Shown here piece by piece: positions 44,425 through 53,872 of a DNA stretch of 64,000 nucleotides (position 1 is the first letter of the stretch; every line of letters starts with the position of its first letter). Location: positions 309,788 through 373,787 of the forward strand of contig BPKE01000001.1 in NCBI GenBank assembly GCA_026004975.1, read 5' to 3'. Origin of the DNA: Gammaproteobacteria bacterium. GTDB taxonomy: Bacteria; Pseudomonadota; Gammaproteobacteria; HTCC5015. Below the pieces are notes generated by a model. That model worked only from the letters and a program-made list of their open reading frames with translations. It was not told the DNA's origin and searched no databases. Both the position numbers and the translations under genes were made by a program.

Positions 44425-45963
44425 TCAACCGAACATCAACACGGCGTAGGCCGCGGCGAGCACCAAGGTCGCGGCGGCGAACTGGCGGGCGCGCAGCCGC
44501 CGTTCGTCCAGCGCCGCCTCCTCGGCGCGCAAGGGCACCGAGCCGTACACCGGCACACCGAGCTCGGCGAGTTCGCCGGCGCGGAAGAACACGGGCGCAA
44601 GTTGTGCCTTGAAATAACCCACCGCCAGACCGCCGAACACGCCGACCAGCAACACCAGGGTGTTGAACAAGCGGCGGCGCGGCCAGCTCGGCGTGCCGTC
44701 CACGCGCGGCGGATCGATCACCTTGAACTGCACCGCGTTGTTCTGCTCCTCGACGCGCTGGGTCAGATGCGCGGCCTCGCGGCGCGCCAGCAGGGTTTCG
44801 TACTGGCGTTTGACGACGTCGTAATCGCGGTTGAGCTGCGCAAGCTCGGCTTCCACCGCCGGGATCTTGTCCACTTTCGCATCCAGCTCCGCGACCCGGG
44901 CGCGAAAGGCGTCGCGCCGCACCCGCAGGGCGGCGACCTCCGCGGCCTTGGCGCCGCGCGCGGTTTCCAATTGCTGGTAGACGGGGTTGAATTCCGGCCG
45001 GCGCGCAGCGGCGAGCGGCGCCAACCGCGCCACCAGCGCGACCTTCTCCGCTTCCAGGCGCGCGATGCTGTCACGGATCTGGGCGACGTCCGGATGCCGC
45101 TCGGTGTATTGCAGCAGCAGCTCGTCGAGCCGCGTGCGCAACTGGTTGATGCGCTGGTCCAGATCGCGGGTCTGCTGGTTTTCGACCTGCACCGTGCCGA
45201 AACCGAAGGTCGGCAACTCGCCGGCGACCTGGGCGTCCAGTTCGCCCAGCGCCTGCTCGGCCTCGCTCAGCTCGAGCTCGACCCGGTCGAGCTCGCCACG
45301 GGCCTGCTGCAGGCGCTGGTAATAATCGCCGCGCGCGTCCGGCATGTGGTCGATGTTCGCCAGCTTGAAGGTCTTCAGACGGTCTTCGGCGGCGGCCAGG
45401 CGCGCCTCGTAGTCACGGATCTGCTCCTCGAGAAAGTCCTGGGCACGGCTCGAATCGCGGCGCGTGTTGCCCTGCACGCTCTCGACGAAACCGTCCAGAA
45501 CCGTCGTCACCAGCTTCTCGGCCATCGCCGGAGCCGGGTCGAGGAACTCGATCCAGTACAGATTGCGTCCGTCACGGTCCGGCCGGATGGCGATGCGCGC
45601 GCGCATGCGCTCCAGCAGCACCTCGCGCGCCCGCGGATCGTCGCCGGCGCGCGCCGCCAGTCCGGTGTCCTCGGCCAGGCGCTCGAGTACGGGCCGGCTG
45701 CGCAAAGCGTTGGTCATGAGCTGCACCTCGTCGAGCACGTCGGTCTCGACCGTCAAGCCCTGCAACAAGGGTTGCAACACGCTCTGCGTCTCCACGTACA
45801 CCCGCGCCGAGGCGCGGTAGAGGTCCGGCAGATTCAACACGTAGAACCAGCCGAGCGCACAGATCACGCAACAGGCGGTCAAGGCGTGCCAGCGCTGATG
45901 CCAGGCGGCGCGCAACCGGCCGCGCAGCCTCTCCAGGATGTCGCGCAGCGCCTCGCCGTCCAT
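44425..45963 (-). CDS. XrtA-system polysaccharide chain-length determinant
   Basis: 512 residues, Wzz/GumC family (TIGR03007). It has an N-terminal transmembrane helix (LTACCVICALGWFYVLNLP), the Wzz domain, a long periplasmic coiled coil (about 170-410), the proline-rich IDPPRVDGTPSWPRRRL and a second helix (LVLLVGVFGGLAVGYF), plus a hydrophobic C-terminal end. It forms the inner-membrane co-polymerase that recruits the BY-kinase. ATG 45963 is preferred over an in-frame TTG at 45969 that overlaps the previous stop. Confidence 0.93.
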   Translation of the reverse strand: MDGEALRDILERLRGRLRAAWHQRWHALTACCVICALGWFYVLNLPDLYRASARVYVETQSVLQPLLQGLTVETDVLDEVQLMTNALRSRPVLERLAEDTGLAARAGDDPRAREVLLERMRARIAIRPDRDGRNLYWIEFLDPAPAMAEKLVTTVLDGFVESVQGNTRRDSSRAQDFLEEQIRDYEARLAAAEDRLKTFKLANIDHMPDARGDYYQRLQQARGELDRVELELSEAEQALGELDAQVAGELPTFGFGTVQVENQQTRDLDQRINQLRTRLDELLLQYTERHPDVAQIRDSIARLEAEKVALVARLAPLAAARRPEFNPVYQQLETARGAKAAEVAALRVRRDAFRARVAELDAKVDKIPAVEAELAQLNRDYDVVKRQYETLLARREAAHLTQRVEEQNNAVQFKVIDPPRVDGTPSWPRRRLFNTLVLLVGVFGGLAVGYFKAQLAPVFFRAGELAELGVPVYGSVPLRAEEAALDERRLRARQFAAATLVLAAAYAVLMFG

Positions 45964-45965
45964 GT

Positions 45966-46574
45966 TCAAAACAGCGAACGGGGGATGATCAGGATGTCGC
46001 CGGGCGCGAGCTCGACGTTGGCCTCGATGCGGCCGTCGTTGAGCAGATCGTCCAGGCGCACGCGGTACTGGCGGGCGCCGTCGGCCTGGCGAACCAGGGT
46101 GGCGCGGTTGCCGGCGGCGAACTCGGTGAGCCCGCCGACCGCGATCAACACGTCCAGCAGCGTCATGCCCTCGCGGTAAGGCACCGCCTGGGGCCGCGCG
46201 GCCTCACCGATCACGCGCACCTGCGAAGCGGGGCGGCCGACGAACTCGACCACGATCACGGTCACCACCGGGTTCTTGATGTAGGCCGACAGGCGCGTCT
46301 CGATCTCCCGGCCGAGCTCGGCGGGGGTCTTGTCGGCGGCGACGATGTCCTCCGCCAGCGGGATCGAGATGCGGCCGTCGGGCCGCACTGGCACCGTGAC
46401 GCTGAATTCGGGGTTGCGCCAGACGAACACCTGCAAGGTGTCGCCGGCGCCGATGCGGTAGGCGGCTTCGGTCGGCGACGCCGCCTCGACGCTCGGCGGC
46501 GGCCCGCCGCGGCCGACGCAGGCGGCCAGCAGCAGTCCGGCGCCCAGCGCCGGCCAGCGGAATGCATGCAACAT
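45966..46574 (-). CDS. polysaccharide export lipoprotein (Wza-like)
   Basis: 202 residues. Lipoprotein signal ALGAGLLLAACVG (lipobox LAAC). Then the poly_export domain (AAYRIGAGDTLQVFVWRNPE) and a SLBB-type domain (VRVIGEAARPQAVPYREGMT). It is the short XrtA-type export protein (TIGR03027), forming the outer-membrane or periplasmic exit with the chain-length protein. First gene of the long operon, with its promoter in the divergent gap. Confidence 0.93.
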   Translation of the reverse strand: MLHAFRWPALGAGLLLAACVGRGGPPPSVEAASPTEAAYRIGAGDTLQVFVWRNPEFSVTVPVRPDGRISIPLAEDIVAADKTPAELGREIETRLSAYIKNPVVTVIVVEFVGRPASQVRVIGEAARPQAVPYREGMTLLDVLIAVGGLTEFAAGNRATLVRQADGARQYRVRLDDLLNDGRIEANVELAPGDILIIPRSLF

Positions 46575-46927
46575 CAGACGACGTGCTCCCCGTTGTCGGT
46601 CGCCGCGGCCGCCCTGCCGCGCCGACCCGAGTTTCCGGTCCGATCCGCAAGCCCGTCGCGAATCGTTCCGGCGCCCGTAGGTAATCATACTCGCCCGGGA
46701 CCGAAAAGGCTTCCCCCATTCGGGCGAGAGGCGACGAACGGTCGGCCCGGGACGCGCGTGACCCAGCCCACAAAACGGCCGGCCGGGCCTGGAAATCGGC
46801 CGCGCGCGGCCGCCGCCGGGCTAGACTCCACCCATCGGCGAACGGAGCGTCGTTCGCCAGCACGCGGCCGTTGCGTCATACTGCCGCTTCATCGAGGATC
46901 CGCGCAGGCGGGTCGGGAGGGTGAAAC
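46575..46927. promoter_or_regulatory. divergent promoter region between polysaccharide operon and polyprotein gene
   Basis: 353 bp without a credible gene. For the minus-strand operon TATGAT (46684-46689) is a -10 candidate about 110 bp from the start. For the plus-strand gene TAGACT near 46834 is a weaker candidate. A 16-bp perfect palindrome cggccgcgcgcggccg (46797-46812) lies between them. A GGGAGGG ribosome site precedes the plus-strand ATG. Control of both units from this region is inferred. Confidence 0.4.
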
Positions 46928-49900
46928 ATGTGCGTCACGATCGGTCGCCTTGGGCCGGCGACCTTGTTGGCCGTTTTCGCGCTGGGCGCGGCCGCCCATG
47001 AGCCGACCCCGAGTCTCGCCGACGTCGGCGAGCGCGAGTGGCGGCGCGTGAGCCTGGGCGAGGTCACCGCGCCGCTCAACATCATGTCCTACTCCGGCGG
47101 CTGGTACGACCCGGTCGAACACGCCCTGTGCCTGTTCGGCGGCGGCCACTGGGATTATTCGGGCAACGAGGCGTGGTGCTTCGACATCGCAACGCTCCAA
47201 TGGCAGGAGCTGTACCGGCCCGACGTCGTCACCACCCAGGACGGCGACCAGGGCGATTACCTGAATTACGACAACACCCGATTCCCCGGTGCGCTGTTCA
47301 GCCCGGCCGGCGAGCCCATCGAAGAGGCCCGGCCGATGTCCAAGCACAGCTACGACCAGATGGAATTCGTCGACGGGCTGGGGCCGATCCTGTGGGGCGG
47401 CTATTCCTGGGGCGACGGCGGCCAGGGCTGGTGCGCGGAATGCCGCGACACCTGGGCCTTCGAGGCGCGCGGCGCGCGCTGGCGTTATTTGTACGACGGC
47501 GAGAACCCCTCGCCGAACACGGCCGCCGGCGTCGGCGCCTCGGCCTATCGGCCCGTGGACGGCCTGCTCTACGTACAGGCGCGGTTCGAGACCTGGAGCT
47601 ACGATCCGCGCAGCAACCGCTGGAATGCGCTCGAGACCGGCGGCGAGGCCCCCGGCTACATCCATGCGACGATGGAATACGACCCGTACCGGGACGTCTT
47701 CTACCTGCTCAGCGGCAACACCTATTCGGGCGACTCGGAGCTGGACCACTACGAGCTCTACCGCTTCGAGCCCGCGACCCGGGTGTGGACGCGGCTCGCG
47801 CCCCAAGGGCCCGGCCCCGACAGCGGCAGCAGCCAGGGCCCGGGCCTGGCCTTCGACGTCTACAACGACGTGCTGCTGGTGTTCCAGAACGACACCCTGT
47901 TCGTCTACGACCCGGACGAAAACCGCTGGTCGCGGCCGGCCGTGTCCGGCGACCGGCCGAACATCGATTACGACGCCTACGGCCGCTTTCGTTTCGATCC
48001 CGTGAACAACGGCGCCTGGCTGCACGCGGCCGAAAACGGTGAACACACCACCTGGTTCTTCCGCTACGAAACGCCCGCCGAGCCGCCGCCGCCGACGCTG
48101 CACTGGGTGGCGGACCCGCCCACGCTGGCCGAGGGCGGTGTCGTCACCCTGCGCTGGGCGGCCGTGAACGCCAGCGAGTGCAGCGCCGCGGGCGACTGGA
48201 GCGGCGCCAAGCCCACCGTGGGCGAGGAGAGGATCACGGTCGGCGGCGCCGGCGCCCGCTTCGAACTCACTTGCCGCCGCGAGGGCGCCGAACCGGTGAC
48301 GCGCAGCCTGGAATTGAGCGACCTCGGCCTGGGCAACAGCGGCAGCGGGCCGAGCGCGCCACCGCCCGGCGGCGGTGGTGGCGGCGGCGGTGGTGGCGGT
48401 GGCGGCGGTGGTGGTGGCGGTGACGGGAACGGCGGCGGAGGCGGCGGGGGCGGCGGTGCCTTCGGGCCGCTGCTCCTGCTCGCCCTGCTGCTGCGGCGCC
48501 GCTCCGGCGCCGCACTCGTCTGTCTGGCCGCGGCCGCCAGCGCCCAGGCCCTGCCCGGCGTCACCGTGTTCAACCGCAGCCCGGAGGCGCTCACCTCGGT
48601 GCCGGTCAGTTTCGGCCAGGCCTTCGTCGCCGGCGATCTGCCCGGCGACGGCCTCGAAGCGGTCCCGCCCGGCGGCGCGGCCCTTCCGGTCCAGCTCGAC
48701 GTCAAGACCCGCCATCCGGACGGCTCGGTGCGCTTCGCCGTGCTCAGCCTGATCCTGCCCGAGCTCGCTGGCGGCGCGGCGCTGGAGCTCGCCCTGAGGG
48801 CGGCCGGCAGCGGCCCGCCGGGCACGCCGCCGGCCGCGCCGCCGGCCGGTTTCGCCCTGGAGGTGGACGCCGGCGGCGAGGGCGCCTGGAGCTTCGCCGG
48901 GCTGCCGGACGACGCCCGACCGTGGCTCGACGGCCCATGGGTGCGCGAATGGCGCTTCGCCCGGCCGCTCGGCGCCCTGCAACTGGACGTCGGCCTGCAG
49001 CTGTGGCGCGACGACACGGTGCGCGTCGAAATCCGCATCGACAACAGCCGGGTCGGCGCCGGCGCCGCCCCGCAGCGGCGCGTCTACGACCTCAACGTGC
49101 GCCTCGGCGGCGCCACGGTGCTCGAGCGCCGCGGCGTGGCACACGCCCGCCAGACGCGCTGGCGGCGGCTGTTCTGGTCGGGGCGCGACGCCCCGCCCAT
49201 CCACCTCGCCCACGACGGCGCCTACCTGGTGCGCGCCGGCGTGGTGCCCAATTACGACAGCACGGTGACCGTCGGCGAGGCGGCGCTCGCCGCACTGCCC
49301 GGCGATTTCGGCGAGCCGGACCTGCTGGAGATCGGCGGCATCCTCGAACCGTACATGCCCGCCGCCGGCGGCCGCGACGAGATCGCGCCGCTGCCGCGCT
49401 TCGCCGCCCTCTACCTGCTCACCCAGGACCATCGCGCCAAGCAGGTGACCCTCGGCCACGGCGAACAGGCCGGCGCCTGGCCGGTGCATTACGTGGACGC
49501 CGCCACCGACGCGCTGCTGCGCCTGGACGACCATCCGAACATCAGCATCCTCGGCAGCGACCCGCAACCGGGCACCTGCGAGGACTGCGGCAGCGGCTAC
49601 ACCCCCGACGTCGCCCACCAGCCCTCGCTGAACTGGGTGCCCTATCTGGTCACCGGCGAGGCCCACCACCTCGACGAGCTGCAGCACTGGGCCAACTTCA
49701 GCCTGTTCTACTGGGGCGACCACGGCGGCGCCCAGGGGCTGCTGGTCTACAACCAGGTGCGCGGCCAGGCCTGGGGGCTGCGCGCGCTGGCGCACGCCGC
49801 CTGGGCGACACCGGACGGCGATCCGCTGCAGGCCTATTTCGGGGAAAAACTCGCCAACAACCTCGAGTGGTACGCCGCCAACCAGCTCGGGCGCAACGCG

Positions 49901-52222
49901 CTCGGCTTCCTCACCCGCGAGGCGGGCGACACCCGCGACCAGATCTCGAGCTGGCAGGACGATTTCTTCACCTGGGTCACCGCCCACCTGGTGGCGCTGG
50001 GCTTCGCACAGGCCGAGGATCTGCTGGGCTGGAAGATCCTCTACCCGGTCGGCCGCATGACCGATCCCGACTACTGCTGGGTGCTCGCCTCCAGCAGTTG
50101 GCCGTACATCCGCGCCGTGCGCAGCCCCTTGCGCGACGTGACGAGCTGGGCGGACCTGCGGCACAACGTCGTCTGGGGCTGGGAACAAGGCATCCAGCCG
50201 AACGTCCGCAACGAAGGGTACGGCACCGACCTCGCGGGCGAGGAACAGGCCCTGCTCGACAGCGCCTGCGGCAGCGCGGCCATGTTCGATCTGCTCGACA
50301 TCGACACGAACCGCATGATCGGCTACCAGAGCCACCAGGGCTACCCGGCCAATCTGCAACCGGCCCTCGCCGCCGCCGTCGACGCCGGCCACCCGGACGC
50401 CCAGGCCGCCTGGGCGCGCTATCGAGACAGCGCCAGCGTTCCGGATTTCACCGACAACCCGCAGTGGGCGATCGTGCCGGGGACCGTCTTCGCGCGGCCG
50501 ATCAACGTGCCGCCGGTGGACGGCGGCTCGGGCGGCGGCGGGGGCGGAGACGCCGGCGGAGATTCGGGCGCTGGCGGCGGGGGCGGCGGCGCCAGCGGGC
50601 CGCTCGCCCTGTTGCTCATCGCCCTGCGGCGGCGCCGCCTGTTGCTCCTGGCGGCGCTGGCCCTGGCGGCCTGCCGCGACGGCGGCGACACGCCCGCGGA
50701 CGACGACGCCGGGTCCCCCGACGCGCCCCCGGCGACCGACACCCCCGCCGCGCCGCCGGCGCCGCCGGCCGAAGCCGAGGTGCCGCCCGGCGCCCTGGGC
50801 GGGCAGGTCGATTCGACCTTGATCGCGCGCGGCACGCTGGCCGACATCCTCGCCCACGGCGCCGGGCTCAACCAGGTCTACCTGTGGGCCGGCGACAGCC
50901 CCACCGGCGACCTCGGTTCGGCCGACCCGCCGCTCGCCCGCGCCGAAGTCCGTCAGCATCCGGCGGGCTGCACCTGGCATTATCGCTTCGAAGAGGCCCT
51001 GGCGCCGGGACGCTATACCCTCGCCTTCACCGCCGCGGCCGCCGCGGACGACCCCGAGCGCGACGACGGCCTGGCCTTCGTCGGCCGCCGCGTGCTCGAG
51101 CTCGTCGCCGACGCCCCCAACGTCGTCGATTTCGGCCCCACGGCGCCCGTGTTGCGGGTCGGCCCGGGGCGGCCCTACGCGCGCGTCGCCGAGGCCGTCG
51201 CCGCCGCCGGCGACGGCGCCCTGATCGAGATCGACGCCGGCCCGTACGTGGACGACATCGCCACCCTCGACGCCGACCGCCTGACCCTGCGCGGCGTCGG
51301 CGGCCGCGCCCATCTGCGCGCCGAACGCCTCATCACCAACGACATCAACGGCAAGGGCATCTTGGTCGCCCGCGGCGACGGCCTGCGCCTGGAGAACATC
51401 GAGCTGTCCGGCGCGCGCGTGCCGGACGAGAACGGCGCCGGCGTCCGCGCCGAGGGCCGTGACCTGACCCTGTGCAACGTCTACGCCCACGACAACGAGA
51501 ACGGCCTGCTCGGCGAGGCCTACGGCGTCATGCTGATCGAACACAGCGAATTCGCCCACAACGGCCTGAGCGAGGACGGCTACACCCACAACCTGTACGT
51601 GGACGGCGGCGACGCGCTGGTCTTCCGCTACAACCACAGCCACCACGCCCACATCGGCCACAACCTGAAAAGCCGCGCCGAGGTCAACCACATCCTCTAC
51701 AACCGGATCATGGACGAGGCCGACGGCACCGCCAGCTACGCCGTGGACCTGCCCGACGGCGGCTTCGCCGTGCTGCTCGGCAACCTCATCCAGCAAGGGC
51801 CGCGCAACGACAACAGCACCCTGGTGACCTTCGGGGTGGAGGCCTACCGCAACGCACGACGCGCGTTCCACGCCGTGTACAACACCCTGGTCAACGACGA
51901 CGAGGGCGGCCGCTTCTTCGCCGTCCGCGACGGCTACACCACCCTGAACATCACCAACAACCTGCTCGGCGGGCCCGGATCGCTGATCGAGGCCGCGGGC
52001 GTCGCCAACAACCTGCGCGAGGATCCGCCGAACGTCCAGGACCGCGCCGCCTACGATTACCGCCCCACCGCCGGCTCGGCGGCGCGCGACGCGGCCGTGG
52101 ACGCCGGCCGCGCCGACGATTTCGTGCTGCAACCGCGTTTCGAATACCGGCACCCGCGCAGCCGCCGCGAACGCCCCGACGACGGGCGGCCGGACATCGG
52201 CGCGCTGGAGTACACGCCCTGA
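46928..52222 (+). CDS. giant tandem surface protein: three exported modules joined through sorting-tail/signal-peptide junctions
   Basis: 1764 codons in one uninterrupted frame. Residues 1-25 are a signal peptide. Module 1 (26-480) has Kelch/galactose-oxidase-like blades and an Ig-like domain (TLHWVADPPTLAEGG). Then comes a Gly tract (481-510), the hydrophobic AFGPLLLLALLL and RRR (523-525). Without a start codon it continues as a signal peptide (SGAALVCLAAAASAQA, 526-541). Module 2 (542-1195) starts with a RIFT-barrel-like domain (LDVKTRHPDGSVRFAVLSLI) followed by a large helical domain, lyase-like. A second Gly tract, ASGPLALLLIAL and RRRR (1234-1237), runs into a lipoprotein signal with lipobox LAAC (Cys1249). 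Module 3 is a parallel beta-helix. Each tail resembles GlyGly-CTERM. Function is probably polysaccharide binding or cleavage outside the cell. Confidence 0.8.
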   Translation: MCVTIGRLGPATLLAVFALGAAAHEPTPSLADVGEREWRRVSLGEVTAPLNIMSYSGGWYDPVEHALCLFGGGHWDYSGNEAWCFDIATLQWQELYRPDVVTTQDGDQGDYLNYDNTRFPGALFSPAGEPIEEARPMSKHSYDQMEFVDGLGPILWGGYSWGDGGQGWCAECRDTWAFEARGARWRYLYDGENPSPNTAAGVGASAYRPVDGLLYVQARFETWSYDPRSNRWNALETGGEAPGYIHATMEYDPYRDVFYLLSGNTYSGDSELDHYELYRFEPATRVWTRLAPQGPGPDSGSSQGPGLAFDVYNDVLLVFQNDTLFVYDPDENRWSRPAVSGDRPNIDYDAYGRFRFDPVNNGAWLHAAENGEHTTWFFRYETPAEPPPPTLHWVADPPTLAEGGVVTLRWAAVNASECSAAGDWSGAKPTVGEERITVGGAGARFELTCRREGAEPVTRSLELSDLGLGNSGSGPSAPPPGGGGGGGGGGGGGGGGGGDGNGGGGGGGGGAFGPLLLLALLLRRRSGAALVCLAAAASAQALPGVTVFNRSPEALTSVPVSFGQAFVAGDLPGDGLEAVPPGGAALPVQLDVKTRHPDGSVRFAVLSLILPELAGGAALELALRAAGSGPPGTPPAAPPAGFALEVDAGGEGAWSFAGLPDDARPWLDGPWVREWRFARPLGALQLDVGLQLWRDDTVRVEIRIDNSRVGAGAAPQRRVYDLNVRLGGATVLERRGVAHARQTRWRRLFWSGRDAPPIHLAHDGAYLVRAGVVPNYDSTVTVGEAALAALPGDFGEPDLLEIGGILEPYMPAAGGRDEIAPLPRFAALYLLTQDHRAKQVTLGHGEQAGAWPVHYVDAATDALLRLDDHPNISILGSDPQPGTCEDCGSGYTPDVAHQPSLNWVPYLVTGEAHHLDELQHWANFSLFYWGDHGGAQGLLVYNQVRGQAWGLRALAHAAWATPDGDPLQAYFGEKLANNLEWYAANQLGRNALGFLTREAGDTRDQISSWQDDFFTWVTAHLVALGFAQAEDLLGWKILYPVGRMTDPDYCWVLASSSWPYIRAVRSPLRDVTSWADLRHNVVWGWEQGIQPNVRNEGYGTDLAGEEQALLDSACGSAAMFDLLDIDTNRMIGYQSHQGYPANLQPALAAAVDAGHPDAQAAWARYRDSASVPDFTDNPQWAIVPGTVFARPINVPPVDGGSGGGGGGDAGGDSGAGGGGGGASGPLALLLIALRRRRLLLLAALALAACRDGGDTPADDDAGSPDAPPATDTPAAPPAPPAEAEVPPGALGGQVDSTLIARGTLADILAHGAGLNQVYLWAGDSPTGDLGSADPPLARAEVRQHPAGCTWHYRFEEALAPGRYTLAFTAAAAADDPERDDGLAFVGRRVLELVADAPNVVDFGPTAPVLRVGPGRPYARVAEAVAAAGDGALIEIDAGPYVDDIATLDADRLTLRGVGGRAHLRAERLITNDINGKGILVARGDGLRLENIELSGARVPDENGAGVRAEGRDLTLCNVYAHDNENGLLGEAYGVMLIEHSEFAHNGLSEDGYTHNLYVDGGDALVFRYNHSHHAHIGHNLKSRAEVNHILYNRIMDEADGTASYAVDLPDGGFAVLLGNLIQQGPRNDNSTLVTFGVEAYRNARRAFHAVYNTLVNDDEGGRFFAVRDGYTTLNITNNLLGGPGSLIEAAGVANNLREDPPNVQDRAAYDYRPTAGSAARDAAVDAGRADDFVLQPRFEYRHPRSRRERPDDGRPDIGALEYTP
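48368..48457 (+). repeat. GGN codon tract encoding the first poly-Gly linker
   Basis: Thirty codons, almost all ggc/ggt, interrupted only by one Asp and one Asn. It precedes the hydrophobic/Arg tail at residues 511-525. Such a tract is prone to slippage in steps of three. A second, less regular tract (about 50520-50590) precedes the second tail. Confidence 0.8.
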
Positions 52223-52231
52223 GACGGGCCC

Positions 52232-53833
52232 TCACCAATCCGCGCCGGCGCGTTCGCGGCTGTCCAGGAAGCGCAGGCGGGGGTGGCGCTCGACGGTGAG
52301 ATTGAGGTTGACCCGGCTCGGCGCCAGATAGACCAGCGCGCCGGTGTGGTCCTCGGCGAGCTGCGCGGCGTGGCGCGCGCGCAGCTCGGCGAGCGCGTCC
52401 TCGGGGCCCTCCACCCAGCGCGCCGCGGCGATCTCGACCGCCTCGAAGCGGCAGTCCACGCCGTACTCGGCGCGCAAGCGGTGGGCCGCGACCTCGAACT
52501 GCAAGGCCCCCACCGCCCCGAGGATGGCGTCGTTGCCGACCAGCGGCCGGAACACCTGCACCGCGCCCTCCTCGCTCAACTGCAACAAGCCCTTGTGCAG
52601 CGCCTTGGTGCGCAAGGGATCGGCCAGCACCGCACGCCGGAACAGTTCCGGGGCGAAGCTCGGGATGCCCTCGTAGGTCCACGGCGCGCCCTCGCTGAAA
52701 CTGTCGCCGATGCGGATCGTGCCGTGGTTGTGCAGGCCGATGATGTCGCCCGCCCAGGCTTCTTCCACCGCCTCGCGCTGCGAGGCCAGGAAAGTCAAGG
52801 CGCTGTTGACGCGCAGGCGCTTGCCGGTGCGCAGCTGCAGCAGATTCATGCCGGGACGGTAGCGGCCCGAGCAGATGCGCAGGAAGGCGATGCGATCGTG
52901 GTGATTCGGATCCATGTTGGCCTGGATCTTGAAGACGAAACCGCTGAACGCCGGATCCTCGGGTGACACCCAGACCTCCCCGGCGCGCCGCGGCCGCGGC
53001 GGCGGCGCGTGGCGGACGAAATCGTCGAGCAGCTCGCGCACGCCGAAATCGTGCATCGCCGAGCCGAAGTACACCGGCGTCTGCCGGCCGGCGAGCACCG
53101 CTTCGGGATCGAAGCGCTCGGCGGCGGCGTGGATGAGTTCCACCTGCTCGCGCAGCGCCTCGGCCGCCGTCGCCCCCAGGCGCGCCTCGACCACCGGATC
53201 GGCGAGCGGGCCGATCGCCTCGGCCTCGCGCACGCGGCCGTCGCGCGGCCCCGGCCCGAACAGGTGGATGCGATCGCTTCCCAGGTGATAAATGCCTTGC
53301 AGCGACCGCCCCATGCCGATCGGCCAGGTCATCGGCGCGCAGCGGATATCGAGCACCGACTCGATCTCGTCGAGCAATTCGAAAGGATCGCGGCCCTCGC
53401 GGTCGAGCTTGTTGATGAAGGTGAACACCGGCGTGTCCCGCCGCCGGCACACCGCCATCAGCTTGCGCGTGCGCTCCTCGACCCCCTTGGCCGCGTCGAT
53501 CACCATCAGGGCCGAATCGACCGCGGTCAGGGTGCGATAGGTGTCCTCGGAGAAATCCGCATGGCCCGGCGTGTCCAGAAGGTTCAGCACGCAGCCGCCG
53601 TAAGGGAACTGCATGACCGAGGTGGACACCGAAATGCCCCGCTCGCGCTCCAGCGCCATCCAGTCCGACAGGGCGTGGCGCGCCGCCTTGCGGCCCTTGA
53701 CCGCCCCGGCCAGCGCGATCGCGCCGCCGTAGAGCAGCAGCTTCTCGGTGAGCGTGGTCTTCCCGGCGTCGGGGTGGGAAATGATGGCGAAGGTGCGGCG
53801 CCGCCGCGCGGGATGGGCGTTGGGGTCGGGCAT
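52232..53833 (-). CDS. prfC: peptide chain release factor 3
   Basis: 533-residue GTPase that recycles RF1/RF2 from the ribosome. P-loop [20 protein letters not shown], switch [36 protein letters not shown], and the RF3-typical [20 protein letters not shown]. The ATG at 53833 is normal. A TATAAT box lies 25 bp upstream. It ends 9 bp from the convergent giant gene. Confidence 0.97.
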   Translation of the reverse strand: MPDPNAHPARRRRTFAIISHPDAGKTTLTEKLLLYGGAIALAGAVKGRKAARHALSDWMALERERGISVSTSVMQFPYGGCVLNLLDTPGHADFSEDTYRTLTAVDSALMVIDAAKGVEERTRKLMAVCRRRDTPVFTFINKLDREGRDPFELLDEIESVLDIRCAPMTWPIGMGRSLQGIYHLGSDRIHLFGPGPRDGRVREAEAIGPLADPVVEARLGATAAEALREQVELIHAAAERFDPEAVLAGRQTPVYFGSAMHDFGVRELLDDFVRHAPPPRPRRAGEVWVSPEDPAFSGFVFKIQANMDPNHHDRIAFLRICSGRYRPGMNLLQLRTGKRLRVNSALTFLASQREAVEEAWAGDIIGLHNHGTIRIGDSFSEGAPWTYEGIPSFAPELFRRAVLADPLRTKALHKGLLQLSEEGAVQVFRPLVGNDAILGAVGALQFEVAAHRLRAEYGVDCRFEAVEIAAARWVEGPEDALAELRARHAAQLAEDHTGALVYLAPSRVNLNLTVERHPRLRFLDSRERAGADW

Positions 53834-53857
53834 CGGAGCGATCCGGAAAAGCCGCGC

Positions 53858-53863
53858 ATTATA
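53858..53863 (-). promoter_or_regulatory. TATAAT -10 box upstream of prfC
   Basis: A perfect TATAAT on the minus strand ending 24 bp before the prfC ATG, in the 39-bp gap to the phosphate transporter gene. It suggests prfC has its own promoter separate from the arsenosugar operon. No strong -35. Confidence 0.5.
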
Positions 53864-53872
53864 GCCGCCCCC

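Noticed and set aside
46889..52153. 1754-codon ORF on the strand opposite the giant surface protein
   Set aside because: Composition is an antisense shadow of very GC-rich coding DNA; it has no recognisable motif, whereas the plus strand has signal peptides, Kelch, RIFT-barrel and beta-helix segments.
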